Assembly: GCF_029893325.1 (NCBI RefSeq) | Contig: NZ_JARXWL010000023.1 | Location: 1 to 50,350, forward strand | Length of the DNA: 50,350 nucleotides | Direction of reading: 5' to 3' | Origin: Enterococcus sp. PF1-24 | GTDB lineage: Bacteria > Bacillota > Bacilli > Lactobacillales > Enterococcaceae | Shown: positions 19,752 to 27,013 of the stretch, piece by piece | Layout: every line of letters starts with the position of its first letter | Position numbering within the stretch: the first letter of the stretch is position 1 | Translations under genes and position numbers: made by a program | Notes under the pieces: model-generated | Told to the model about the DNA's origin: nothing | Seen by the model: the letters and a program-made list of their open reading frames with translations, nothing else | Databases searched by the model: none

Positions 19752-20611
19752 AAATAAGAGTACCGGCAACCAGTGCCAATTTAGGACCGGGATTTGATTC
19801 TTGTGGAATTGCGCTTTCTCAGTATTTATATATTGAAGTTTTAGAAGACAGCGAAGAATGGTTAATTAGTCATAATTTAGTGGAAGATATTCCTTGCGAC
19901 GAACGCAATTTATTGCTAGAAACAGCATTAAAAATTGCCCCTGACTTAACGCCGAAGCATCTTAAGATGACTTCAGATATTCCTTTAGCGCGGGGCTTAG
20001 GTAGTAGTTCTTCGGTAATTGTTGCGGGGATTGAATTAGCTAATCGTTTAGGAAATTTAAACTTGTCTTTGCGGGATAAAGTTCAAATTGCCACAGAAAT
20101 TGAAGGCCATCCTGACAATGTTGCCCCAGCCATTTGTGGTGATTTTGTGGTAGCTTGCTATGTAGATGGTGATGTTCGCTATGTCAAACATCATTTTCCA
20201 GAGTGTGATATTATCGCTTATATTCCTAAAGAAGAGTTGTTAACGAGCAAAAGTCGTAATGTTTTACCAGAAACCATGCCTTATCGTGAAGCGGTTGAAG
20301 CCAGCGGAATTGCCAATGTCTTGATTGCTGCGATTTTAAATGGCAATTTACCTTTAGCTGGTAAAATGATGGAAAAAGATAAATGGCATGAAAAATATCG
20401 TAAAAAATTAGTGCCACATTTAACAGATATTCGCACAATTGGTCATGAAGTCGGCGCTTATGGAGCTTTTCTAAGTGGCGCGGGTCCAACTGTTTTAGTC
20501 ATGACACCGCCAGAAAAAACAGAAGCGATGGTGGCCCGTTTACAAAGTTTACAAACAGGTGCCAGAATTGATATTTTAAGCATTGATCAAGAAGGTGTAC
20601 AATTTTTTTAA
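19748..20611 (+). CDS. thrB: Homoserine kinase
   Basis: This GHMP-family kinase phosphorylates homoserine with ATP for threonine synthase. It has 287 residues, the usual length. The N-terminal [15 protein letters not shown] and the phosphate-binding [11 protein letters not shown] (79-89) are typical, and the C-terminal SGAGPTV motif is present. It overlaps thrC by 4 nt in an ATGA junction. It ends the operon. The hairpin that follows (arms at 20618-20627 and 20648-20657) has no T-run and lies across the metY promoter. Confidence 0.97.
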   Translation: MKIRVPATSANLGPGFDSCGIALSQYLYIEVLEDSEEWLISHNLVEDIPCDERNLLLETALKIAPDLTPKHLKMTSDIPLARGLGSSSSVIVAGIELANRLGNLNLSLRDKVQIATEIEGHPDNVAPAICGDFVVACYVDGDVRYVKHHFPECDIIAYIPKEELLTSKSRNVLPETMPYREAVEASGIANVLIAAILNGNLPLAGKMMEKDKWHEKYRKKLVPHLTDIRTIGHEVGAYGAFLSGAGPTVLVMTPPEKTEAMVARLQSLQTGARIDILSIDQEGVQFF

Positions 20612-20617
20612 AAAATT

Positions 20618-20657
20618 CAGAAAACTTGCAATATTAAATTGACAGCTTAAGTTTTCT
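20618..20657. promoter_or_regulatory. Inverted repeat around the -35 of the metY promoter
   Basis: CAGAAAACTT (20618-20627) and AAGTTTTCTG (20648-20657) are perfect 10-bp arms. The -35 lies between them and the right arm sits in the -35/-10 spacer. With no T-run it is a poor terminator. An operator is possible. Confidence 0.45.
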
Positions 20658-20667
20658 GCTGTATAGT
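20639..20667 (+). promoter_or_regulatory. Sigma-A promoter of the metY-metA operon
   Basis: TTGACA (20639-20644) and TATAGT (20662-20667) are separated by 17 nt. Transcription should start near 20674, at the foot of the methionine T-box. Confidence 0.85.
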
Positions 20668-20679
20668 TTCATCAATATC

Positions 20680-20972
20680 ATATTTATTCCTGTGATAAGA
20701 AAAGTAATTTTTGCTCACTTTTTAGAGAGGTTCTGTTTGGTGAAAAGAACTAAGTTGACGAAAATGAAAATGGTCTTTGAGGATAAGTTGTCGAAAGAAA
20801 AATATTTATTTTTCATTAGGCAATTTCGGAAGGTTCAAACGTTATCTTGAACACCAATCTCTTAGTTATTTACAGATGTTGGTTTGAGGGAAGCGTAGCT
20901 TCTAAAAAAAGGTGGTACCACGTTTATACGTCCTTTTATTGACAATATATTGTTGATAAAAGGGCTTTTTTT
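20680..20972 (+). ncRNA. T-box leader of metY-metA (methionine specifier)
   Basis: Stem I has AGAGAGG at 20724-20730 and an apical hairpin GGTTCTG...AAGAAC. ATG occurs at 20764-20766 and 20770-20772 in the specifier position. The second fits best, being followed by G and TCTTTGAGG as in other T-boxes. The T-box AGGTGGTACCACG is at 20910-20922. The terminator stem (20930-20965) ends in seven Ts. Uncharged tRNA-Met should switch on methionine synthesis, which fits the genes behind it. The 5' end is approximate. Confidence 0.93.
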
Positions 20973-21015
20973 ATTGCTTATTAATTAACCCATTAAATAT
21001 TTGGAGGGAATCAAG

Positions 21016-22287
21016 ATGGAATTTGAAACAAAATGTTTACACGCTGGCTATCAGCCAAAAAATGGTGAGCCACGAGTTATGCCAATTGTACAAAGTACGA
21101 CTTATACTTATGACTCAACAGAAGAAATGGGCGCTCTTTTTGATTTAAAGGAGTCTGGCTTCTTTTACACGCGTTTAGCGAATCCAACAACAAATGCTGC
21201 TGAAGAGAAGATTGCGGCCTTAGAAGGTGGTGTAGGAGCTTTATGTACAGCTTCAGGTCAAGCGGCGACTTTCTTTTCTTTATTAAATATTTTGGAGAGC
21301 GGCGATCATTTTATAGCGTCTTCGTATATTTATGGTGGAACTTATAATTTATTTGCCCATACTTTAAAAAAAATGGGGATTGAAGTTACTTTTGTGGACC
21401 CGAGTGCGCCTTTAGCTGAGCTGCAAAAAGCTTTACGCCCGAATACGAAAGCTGTTTTTGGTGAAACGATTGCTAATCCAGCTTTGGCGGTTTTAGATAT
21501 TGAAAAATTTGCTGATTTTGCTCACAGTCATCAAATTCCTTTATTTGTGGATAATACTTTTGCAACGCCATATTTCTGTCGGCCTTTTGAATTTGGGGCA
21601 GATATTGTCATTCATAGCACCACTAAATACTTAGACGGCCATGCCGTACAAACAGGTGGGGTCATTGTTGACGGTGGCAAATTTAATTGGGCAAATGGTA
21701 AATTCCCACAATTAAGCGAACCTGACGTAACTTATCACGGTTTGGTTTATACAGAAACTTTTGGCGCATCAGCTTATATTGTTAAAGCACGAGTACAATT
21801 AATGCGGGATTTAGGGGCAACGCCATCACCACAAAATTCTTTCTTGTTGAACTTAGGCATGGAAACTTTGCCAGTACGGATGGATCGCCATTATGAAAAT
21901 GCGATAATTGTAGCAGAATTTTTGGAAAAACAAAAAACGGTTAGTAAAGTTCATTACCCTGGCTTAAAATCAGATGAGTATTATGAATTAGCTCAAAAAT
22001 ATGTTCCTAATGGCTTATGTGGCGTGATTTCTTTTGAAATTGCCGAAGGTCGTGAGGCGGCTGCTAAATGGTTGAATGCCTTGGAAATGATTTCTTTAGA
22101 GGTTCATGTGGCCGATATCAGAACTTGCGCGCTGCATCCAGCAACTTCTACTCATCGCCAATTAAGTGATGAAGAACTGTTAGCTGGTGGCGTTTCACCA
22201 GGTTTAATCCGCATTTCTTGTGGTATCGAAAATGTGAAAGATATTTTAGCCGATTTAGAGCGAGCTTTTGCAGTATTGGAGGGCTAA
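21016..22287 (+). CDS. metY: O-acetylhomoserine sulfhydrylase (MetY type)
   Basis: This PLP enzyme of the Cys/Met metabolism family forms homocysteine from O-acetylhomoserine and sulfide. At 423 residues it has the longer form typical of MetY rather than of cystathionine lyases (about 380). The PLP lysine is K204 in HSTTKYLDGH. The family motif CTASGQAATF is at about 77-86. The start is ATG 21016, preceded by GGAGG at 21003-21007; an in-frame TTG at 21001 overlaps that site. It forms an operon with metA and is controlled by the methionine T-box. The MetA specificity residue supports use of the acetyl ester. Confidence 0.93.
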   Translation: MEFETKCLHAGYQPKNGEPRVMPIVQSTTYTYDSTEEMGALFDLKESGFFYTRLANPTTNAAEEKIAALEGGVGALCTASGQAATFFSLLNILESGDHFIASSYIYGGTYNLFAHTLKKMGIEVTFVDPSAPLAELQKALRPNTKAVFGETIANPALAVLDIEKFADFAHSHQIPLFVDNTFATPYFCRPFEFGADIVIHSTTKYLDGHAVQTGGVIVDGGKFNWANGKFPQLSEPDVTYHGLVYTETFGASAYIVKARVQLMRDLGATPSPQNSFLLNLGMETLPVRMDRHYENAIIVAEFLEKQKTVSKVHYPGLKSDEYYELAQKYVPNGLCGVISFEIAEGREAAAKWLNALEMISLEVHVADIRTCALHPATSTHRQLSDEELLAGGVSPGLIRISCGIENVKDILADLERAFAVLEG

Positions 22288-22290
22288 AGC

Positions 22291-23223
22291 ATGCCGATTA
22301 AGCTATTAGAAGATTTTCCAGCTAAAAAAGTGATTGAAGCTGAAAATATTTTTGCCATTGATAATCAGCGAGCGGAGCAGCAAGATATTCGTCCTTTAAA
22401 AATGTTAATTTTAAATTTAATGCCCAATAAACTTGATACGGAAATTCAGTTGTTGCGTTTAATTAGTCAATCGCCTTTGCAAATTGATGTTGATTTTTTG
22501 AAGATTACTTCTCATAATCATAAAAATACCAGTATTCATCATTTAGCGAAATTTTATTTAGAATTTGCTGAAGTTAAAGATTTGTATTATGATGGGCTGA
22601 TTATTACTGGAGCACCAGTTGAGCAGCTGGCTTTTGAAGAAGTTGATTATTGGCAAGAGTTGCAAGCAATTATGGATTGGTCGCAAACAAATGTTTATTC
22701 CACCGTTCATATTTGTTGGGGGGCTCAAGCTGCTTTGTATCATCATTATGGCGTGGAAAAAACCGCTTATTCAGAAAAACTTTTTGGCGTTTTTCCACAG
22801 CAAAAAAATTCAGAAGACCGTTTATTACGCGGTTTTGATGATGTTTTCGCTTGTCCACAATCCCGTTATACTGGTTTAGTAATGGAAACTGTTGATTTAG
22901 AACGGTTAACAGTGACCGCTCAAGCTGAAATTGGCGCAACCATGCTAATTTCAAAAGACCGTCATGATATTTTCTTATTAGGTCATTGGGAATATGACAC
23001 GGATTCATTGAAAAAAGAATATTTTCGAGATGCAGAAAAAGGCTTAGCCACCGCACTTCCTAAAAATTATTTTGTGAATGATGATCCTGAAGGGAAAATT
23101 ATAAATAACTGGCGGGCTCATGCTAATTTGTTCTATCATAATTGGTTAAATGATGTTTATCAGGGAACACCTTTTGAGTTGACTGAAATTTTAGCGATTA
23201 ATCAAAGTCGCTTAAAGAAATAA
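22291..23223 (+). CDS. metA: Homoserine O-acetyltransferase (MetA family)
   Basis: This enzyme activates homoserine for methionine synthesis. The 310-residue protein is MetA/HTS family with nucleophile C142 in VHICWGAQAA and the catalytic pair H232 and E234 in GHWEYD. Residue 111 is Glu (TGAPVE). In studied members Glu here selects acetyl-CoA and Gly selects succinyl-CoA, so this should be an acetyltransferase despite the usual succinyltransferase label. The product is the substrate of MetY encoded 3 nt upstream. GGAGG precedes the ATG. A strong terminator follows. Confidence 0.95.
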   Translation: MPIKLLEDFPAKKVIEAENIFAIDNQRAEQQDIRPLKMLILNLMPNKLDTEIQLLRLISQSPLQIDVDFLKITSHNHKNTSIHHLAKFYLEFAEVKDLYYDGLIITGAPVEQLAFEEVDYWQELQAIMDWSQTNVYSTVHICWGAQAALYHHYGVEKTAYSEKLFGVFPQQKNSEDRLLRGFDDVFACPQSRYTGLVMETVDLERLTVTAQAEIGATMLISKDRHDIFLLGHWEYDTDSLKKEYFRDAEKGLATALPKNYFVNDDPEGKIINNWRAHANLFYHNWLNDVYQGTPFELTEILAINQSRLKK

Positions 23224-23225
23224 AG

Positions 23226-23272
23226 AAAAACTTCTTAGTAAAGGTTTGTTAGAACCTTGCTAAGAAGTTTTT
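23226..23272 (+). terminator. Terminator after metY-metA
   Basis: AACTTCTTAGTAAAGGTT pairs with AACCTTGCTAAGAAGTT over about 16 bp with a short loop, followed by a T-run. Confidence 0.9.
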
Positions 23273-23290
23273 TGAGTTTGATTTAAAAGG

Positions 23291-23320
23291 GTGCATGCAG
23301 AAAAAGGCTCTGCGCTTTTT
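23291..23320 (-). repeat. Partial copy of the dispersed stem-loop repeat
   Basis: Read on the minus strand this segment begins AAAAAGCGCAGAG and goes on to TTTTTCTGCATGCA. This matches the left end of the full copies (AAGCGGAAAGACTTGTTCTG, then CATC). It directly follows the full copy at 23324-23444, in the same order as the tandem pair near 47.2 kb, so it looks like a truncated second unit. Confidence 0.55.
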
Positions 23321-23323
23321 GTT

Positions 23324-23444
23324 TAATCTAGCTGCGAGCGTTAACTTCACTCGATAAAATGATAAACAAATCCGCGGTATAAAACACCGCTAATATTTGT
23401 TTATGCATTTTACTCGGAAGTTGAGCGAACGCTCTCCGCTTTTT
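23324..23444 (-). repeat. Full copy of the dispersed stem-loop repeat
   Basis: On the minus strand it runs from AAAAAGCGGAGAG through CGAGTAAAATGCA, an apical hairpin GCGGTGTTTTATACCGC and TCATTTTAT to CAGCTAGATTA. It aligns along its whole length with the copies near 47.1-47.4 kb. The two sides pair almost completely (about 120 bp in all). It sits in the convergent gap between metA and the PPDK regulator gene, 2 bp from the latter's stop. Confidence 0.75.
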
Positions 23445-23446
23445 AA

Positions 23447-24289
23447 TTAATCATCACTGTAGCTGTTATCTTGTAAGTTTAGTGCGTTTAAAATCATTGA
23501 TGCTGTTTCTTCGATTGATAGGGAAGCAACGTTGATGACTTCACAACCGATTTTTTCGTATAAATCATGAGCGTAAGTTAATTCTTGACGGATTTTTTCA
23601 ATATCTGAATAAGCAGTATTGATATCTAAGCCATAAGCCCGCATCCGTTCTTGGCGAATACTGTTTAAAATTTCGGGATCGTTTGTTAAACCGACAATTT
23701 TTTTAGAGTCAACTTCCCAAATTTCTTTAGGAATATGAGCTTGTGGCATCACTGGTAAGTTAGCAACTTTAAAACCCTTGTTAGCTAAGAAGATACTTAA
23801 AGGTGTTTTTGAAGTACGAGAAACCCCTAATAATACGATGTCGGCTTTCAAGAAACCACGAGGATCTTTACCATCATCGTATTTTACGGCAAATTCCATA
23901 GCGCTAATTCGACGGAAATAGTTTTTATTTAAATGATGCAGGGCACCACGTTCATAAGTTGGTGTAATTTCTGTACGCCGTTGAATTTCTTCCACGAAAG
24001 GTGAAAGCACGTCAAATGCGAAAAGATCATGTTCTTGGCAAAAATTTTGTGAAAACTCAATTAGTTCAGGATGAACAATTGTTTGCATGATTAAGGCGTC
24101 ATCATCTTTGGCTTCGGTTAAAGCTTTTTCTAATAAAATTTTGTCAGTGACAAAAGGACGACGAACCGTGATAAACTCGATTGATGGGTATTGCACACTA
24201 GCTGCTTGAGCTAATTTTCCAGCTGTTTCACCAGCCGAATCAGAAATAATATAAATGTTAATTTGCTGCTTTTGTTTCAATAAATCCAT
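23447..24289 (-). CDS. yqfL: Pyruvate, phosphate dikinase regulatory protein (YqfL/PpsR family)
   Basis: This bifunctional ADP-dependent kinase and phosphorylase switches pyruvate, phosphate dikinase or PEP synthase off and on. It has 280 residues. The N-terminal ISDSAGETA motif is at 15-23, and the phosphate-binding loop LGVSRTSKTPLS is at 154-165. Both are family hallmarks. GGAGGG lies before the ATG. It is divergent from the Zur-type gene and has an extended -10 of its own. No dikinase gene is in the window, so its target lies elsewhere. Its 3' end abuts a stem-loop repeat that could serve as terminator. Confidence 0.93.
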   Translation of the reverse strand: MDLLKQKQQINIYIISDSAGETAGKLAQAASVQYPSIEFITVRRPFVTDKILLEKALTEAKDDDALIMQTIVHPELIEFSQNFCQEHDLFAFDVLSPFVEEIQRRTEITPTYERGALHHLNKNYFRRISAMEFAVKYDDGKDPRGFLKADIVLLGVSRTSKTPLSIFLANKGFKVANLPVMPQAHIPKEIWEVDSKKIVGLTNDPEILNSIRQERMRAYGLDINTAYSDIEKIRQELTYAHDLYEKIGCEVINVASLSIEETASMILNALNLQDNSYSDD

Positions 24290-24324
24290 TGTAGGAACCC
24301 TCCGCTTGCTAAATTGATAATTTT

Positions 24325-24333
24325 ATTATAACA
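24325..24333 (-). promoter_or_regulatory. Extended -10 promoter of the PPDK regulator gene
   Basis: On the minus strand the sequence reads TGTTATAAT, a perfect extended -10, about 36 nt before the ATG. Confidence 0.65.
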
Positions 24334-24349
24334 TATTTGAAAAAAGAAG

Positions 24350-24370
24350 GAATCGTAATTATTTTGATTT
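24350..24370 (+). promoter_or_regulatory. Zur-box-like operator
   Basis: Starting at 24351 the sequence is AATCGTAATTATTTTGATTT. It matches the Bacillus Zur box (a dyad of AATCGTAAT and ATTACGATT) in 17 of 20 specified positions across 24350-24370, as counted by eye. It overlaps the likely -10 (TATTTT at 24360-24365, -35 TTGAAA at 24337-24342) of the Fur-family gene, so autoregulation is likely. Confidence 0.6.
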
Positions 24371-24392
24371 AGCCAGAAAGGTCTAGTTAACT

Positions 24393-24833
24393 ATGGAAAA
24401 CCAATCAATTATTGAAGAATCATTGTTGAAGCTTAAAGAACAAGGGATGAAATATACTAAAAAAAGAGAAGCTTTAATTACTTTTTTTGCTAGATGCAAT
24501 CGCTATATCTCGGCGCGAGAAGTTCATGAATATATGAGTGATATATTTCCGGGGATTAGTTATGATACGATTTATCGAAATTTACATGATTTTAGTGATT
24601 TTGAGATATTGGAAGAAACGGAATTAAATGGTGAAATGAAATTCCGCATTCATTGTCGTTGCCAAGGGCATATTGGTCACCATCATCATTTTATCTGCAC
24701 CGTCTGTGGTAAAACCCGTGAAATTTATATGTGTCCGATGGATTATTTTAAAGAACAATTGGTTGGCTGTGAAATTGAAGGCCATCGCTTTGAAATTTTA
24801 GGTCGTTGTGAAGAATGTAGTCAAATTAGCTAA
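24393..24833 (+). CDS. zur: Fur-family regulator, probably Zur (zinc uptake regulator)
   Basis: This 146-residue DNA-binding metal sensor has the Fur winged helix at about residues 10-85 (YTKKREALITFF; SYDTIYRNLHDF). The metal sites are a His-rich stretch H96-H99 and two CxxC pairs (C102/C105 and C139/C142) that hold structural zinc. Fur-family members share these features, so iron or peroxide sensing cannot be excluded from the protein alone. The Zur-box-like operator at its promoter is the main reason to call it Zur. It represses zinc-uptake genes in known cases; none is in the window. Confidence 0.85.
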   Translation: MENQSIIEESLLKLKEQGMKYTKKREALITFFARCNRYISAREVHEYMSDIFPGISYDTIYRNLHDFSDFEILEETELNGEMKFRIHCRCQGHIGHHHHFICTVCGKTREIYMCPMDYFKEQLVGCEIEGHRFEILGRCEECSQIS

Positions 24834-24898
24834 AGGCTATTAAAACAAGGAAAAGCTGAACATTAAAAAAATACTTTTGAATACTTTTTCATATTTGC

Positions 24899-24927
24899 TT
24901 GACGGTAAAAAAACCTTTCGCTATAAT
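24899..24927 (+). promoter_or_regulatory. Sigma-A promoter of rpsU-yqeY
   Basis: TTGACG (24899-24904) and TATAAT (24922-24927) lie 17 nt apart, giving a leader of about 75 nt before rpsU. This is one of the strongest promoters in the window, as expected for a ribosomal protein gene. Confidence 0.9.
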
Positions 24928-25009
24928 ATCTAAAGGACAGTGTTGTTTTTTGATGTTTTATTCAATTGGCAGAACGGTTACTTTTATTGGTCGGAGGGAG
25001 GGAATTAAC

Positions 25010-25186
25010 ATGTCAAAAACAGTCGTTCGTAAAAACGAATCTCTTGACGATGCTCTTCGTCGCTTTAAACGTTCCGTTTCAAAAGCGGGTACTTTGCAAG
25101 AATCACGTAAACGTGAATTCTACGAAAAACCAAGCGTAAAGCGCAAGAAAAAATCTGAAGCAGCTAGAAAACGTAAAAAATTCTAG
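25010..25186 (+). CDS. rpsU: 30S ribosomal protein S21
   Basis: This is the 58-residue basic small-subunit protein S21. It begins [20 protein letters not shown] and ends in a Lys/Arg-rich tail ([15 protein letters not shown]). The start is ATG 25010 after GGAGGGAGG (24993-25001). The frame is open further upstream to a TTG at 24899, but that extension lies over the promoter and is not coding. It is followed 26 nt later by yqeY, the usual Firmicute order. Confidence 0.97.
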   Translation: MSKTVVRKNESLDDALRRFKRSVSKAGTLQESRKREFYEKPSVKRKKKSEAARKRKKF

Positions 25187-25212
25187 TTATTTCTGAAATG
25201 GAGCTGATTTAA

Positions 25213-25659
25213 ATGTCATTACTTAGTACTTTAAATGACGACATGAAAACAGCAATGAAAGCCAAAGACAAAGAAACTTTGCAAGTCATTCGCATGTTGA
25301 AGGCTTCCATTCAAAATGAACAAATCAAAATTGGTCAAGAATTAAATGCTGAAGAAGAACTAGCTGTGTTGGCTCGCGAAATGAAACAACGCCGTGATTC
25401 TTTAACAGAATTTGAAAAAGCTGACCGCACTGATTTATCAGAAAAAGTCAAAGGTGAAATTGCAATTGTTGCGAAATACTTACCTGAACAACTTTCAGAT
25501 GAAGAAATCCGCAATATTGTTAAAGAAGCAATTGCTAAAACTGGCGCTACTTCGCCGAAGGAATTTGGTAAAGTAATGGGCTTAGTGATGCCGCAAGTTC
25601 GTGGTAAAGCTGACGGTAACCAAGTTAATGCAGTTGTGAAAGAACTTTTGAATTCATAA
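25213..25659 (+). CDS. yqeY: GatB/YqeY domain protein
   Basis: This 148-residue cytoplasmic protein belongs to the YqeY family. Its helical fold resembles the tail domain of the amidotransferase subunit GatB (EMKQRRDSLTEFEKADRTDL; ATSPKEFGKVMGLVMPQVRGKADG). A role linked to tRNA-dependent amidation has been suggested but is not established. It forms an operon with rpsU and is followed by a strong terminator. Confidence 0.95.
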   Translation: MSLLSTLNDDMKTAMKAKDKETLQVIRMLKASIQNEQIKIGQELNAEEELAVLAREMKQRRDSLTEFEKADRTDLSEKVKGEIAIVAKYLPEQLSDEEIRNIVKEAIAKTGATSPKEFGKVMGLVMPQVRGKADGNQVNAVVKELLNS

Positions 25660-25670
25660 GAAGAGCCAGT

Positions 25671-25702
25671 AAACAGCTAGGGCATTGCCCTAGCTGTTTT
25701 TT
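25671..25702 (+). terminator. Terminator after rpsU-yqeY
   Basis: AACAGCTAGG pairs perfectly with CCTAGCTGTT around a GCATTGC loop, followed by six Ts. Confidence 0.92.
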
Positions 25703-25797
25703 GAGGTCTTAAGTTAGCAAATTATTTTCAATTTTAAAAAATATTCGTAAGAAGTTTAACTATTTTTGTTATGATATTTTTCCTTTTGAGATAATTG

Positions 25798-25806
25798 TGG
25801 TAAAAT
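25798..25806 (+). promoter_or_regulatory. Extended -10 promoter candidate of phoH
   Basis: TGGTAAAAT is the same extended -10 form seen before the ABC exporter operon. The leader to the phoH start would be about 115 nt. Confidence 0.45.
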
Positions 25807-25928
25807 AGTGTAACTGTTGATATAACTAAATAAATCGTAATTTTTTAACAGGAGAAAAGTTAGTTTTAACGTACATAGATTTTTAAGATTATGATATCAA
25901 ATGAATAAGGATAAGGAGTGACTTTTTT

Positions 25929-26909
25929 TTGACAGAAAATCAGTCAGAAGCAATTGAAATTCATTTAAGTGAAAACGATGACGCGAGTATGCTTTTAGGT
26001 GCTCACGATAAACATATTAAATTTTTAGAAGAAAATACGGAAACAACGATTCATACTCGAGGTGAAGTTATTCAAATTGAGGGTGAAAAAGCTGAAGTCG
26101 CATTAGTTGCGGAAATTATTAAGACCTTACAAAGCTTAATTCAACGGGGCATAAAAATTAGTACCCCCGATGTTATTTCTGCTTTAAAAATGGCTCGCAA
26201 AGGCACGTTAGGCTATTTTACCGACATGTATGAAGAAGAGATTCTGAAAGACCGCAACGGTAAACCTATTCGCGTGAAAAATGTCGGTCAAAAACGCTAT
26301 CTGGAATCAGTCAAAAAACATGATGTGGTTTTTGGTATCGGCGCTGCTGGGACTGGGAAAACTTTCTTAGCTGTGGTTATGGCGATTGCGGCTTTGAAAA
26401 AAGGTGAGGTTGAAAAAATTATTTTAACGCGTCCAGCAGTCGAAGCCGGGGAAAATTTAGGTTTCTTACCAGGGGATTTAAAAGAAAAAGTTGACCCTTA
26501 TTTACGACCGGTTTATGATGCGCTATATCAGATTTTTGGTATGGAGCATACCAATCGCTTAATGGAACGGGGAATTATTGAAATTGCGCCGCTTGCTTAT
26601 ATGCGCGGGCGGACGCTTGATGATGCCTTTGTTATTTTAGATGAGGCACAAAATACCACAATTGCTCAAATGAAGATGTTTTTAACCCGTTTAGGTTTTC
26701 AATCTAAAATGATTGTTAACGGCGACCCTAGCCAAATTGATTTACCAAAAGGGGTGACCAGTGGGCTGATTCATGCTGAGCGAACTTTGAAGGATATCCG
26801 GAAAATTGATTTTGTGACTTTTGACGCTAGTGATGTAGTGCGCCATCCAGTTGTAGCGGATATTATTGAAGCTTACCAACGAGATGAACTTGAAAAAAAG
26901 CATAACTAA
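25929..26909 (+). CDS. phoH: PhoH-like ATPase
   Basis: This 326-residue cytoplasmic P-loop ATPase has a KH-like RNA-binding region at about residues 10-75. The PhoH core has Walker A GAAGTGKT at 138-145 and Walker B VILDEAQ at 235-241. The family is linked to RNA metabolism, often near ybeY as here. The start is TTG 25929, since AAGGAG lies about 10 nt upstream and the next residues (TENQSEAIEI) fit the family. A long hairpin separates it from pgpH. Confidence 0.95.
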   Translation: MTENQSEAIEIHLSENDDASMLLGAHDKHIKFLEENTETTIHTRGEVIQIEGEKAEVALVAEIIKTLQSLIQRGIKISTPDVISALKMARKGTLGYFTDMYEEEILKDRNGKPIRVKNVGQKRYLESVKKHDVVFGIGAAGTGKTFLAVVMAIAALKKGEVEKIILTRPAVEAGENLGFLPGDLKEKVDPYLRPVYDALYQIFGMEHTNRLMERGIIEIAPLAYMRGRTLDDAFVILDEAQNTTIAQMKMFLTRLGFQSKMIVNGDPSQIDLPKGVTSGLIHAERTLKDIRKIDFVTFDASDVVRHPVVADIIEAYQRDELEKKHN

Positions 26910-26932
26910 GTTAGGTGAATCCTAAAAAGTGT

Positions 26933-26995
26933 AAAAGCTAGAGGGGTGTTTTACTATTTAAAGGATAACTTTTAATAGTTTTCGCTAGCTTTTTT
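26933..26995 (+). terminator. Hairpin between phoH and pgpH, possible attenuator
   Basis: The outer arms AAAAGCTAG (26933-26941) and GCTAGCTTTTTT (26984-26995) enclose an inner stem of ACTATT-AAAG with CTTTTAATAGT. It ends in six Ts, directly before the pgpH ribosome binding site. It can act as a terminator or partial attenuator inside the operon. Confidence 0.7.
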
Positions 26996-27013
26996 ATGAG
27001 AGGAGGAATTGGA

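Noticed and set aside
22619-23056. Several open frames of 60-130 codons on both strands inside metA
   Set aside because: They lie fully within a well-conserved gene with intact catalytic residues and lack ribosome binding sites.
24899-25009. N-terminal extension of rpsU
   Set aside because: The region holds the -35/-10 promoter and leader; S21 proteins begin at the [10 protein letters not shown] position.
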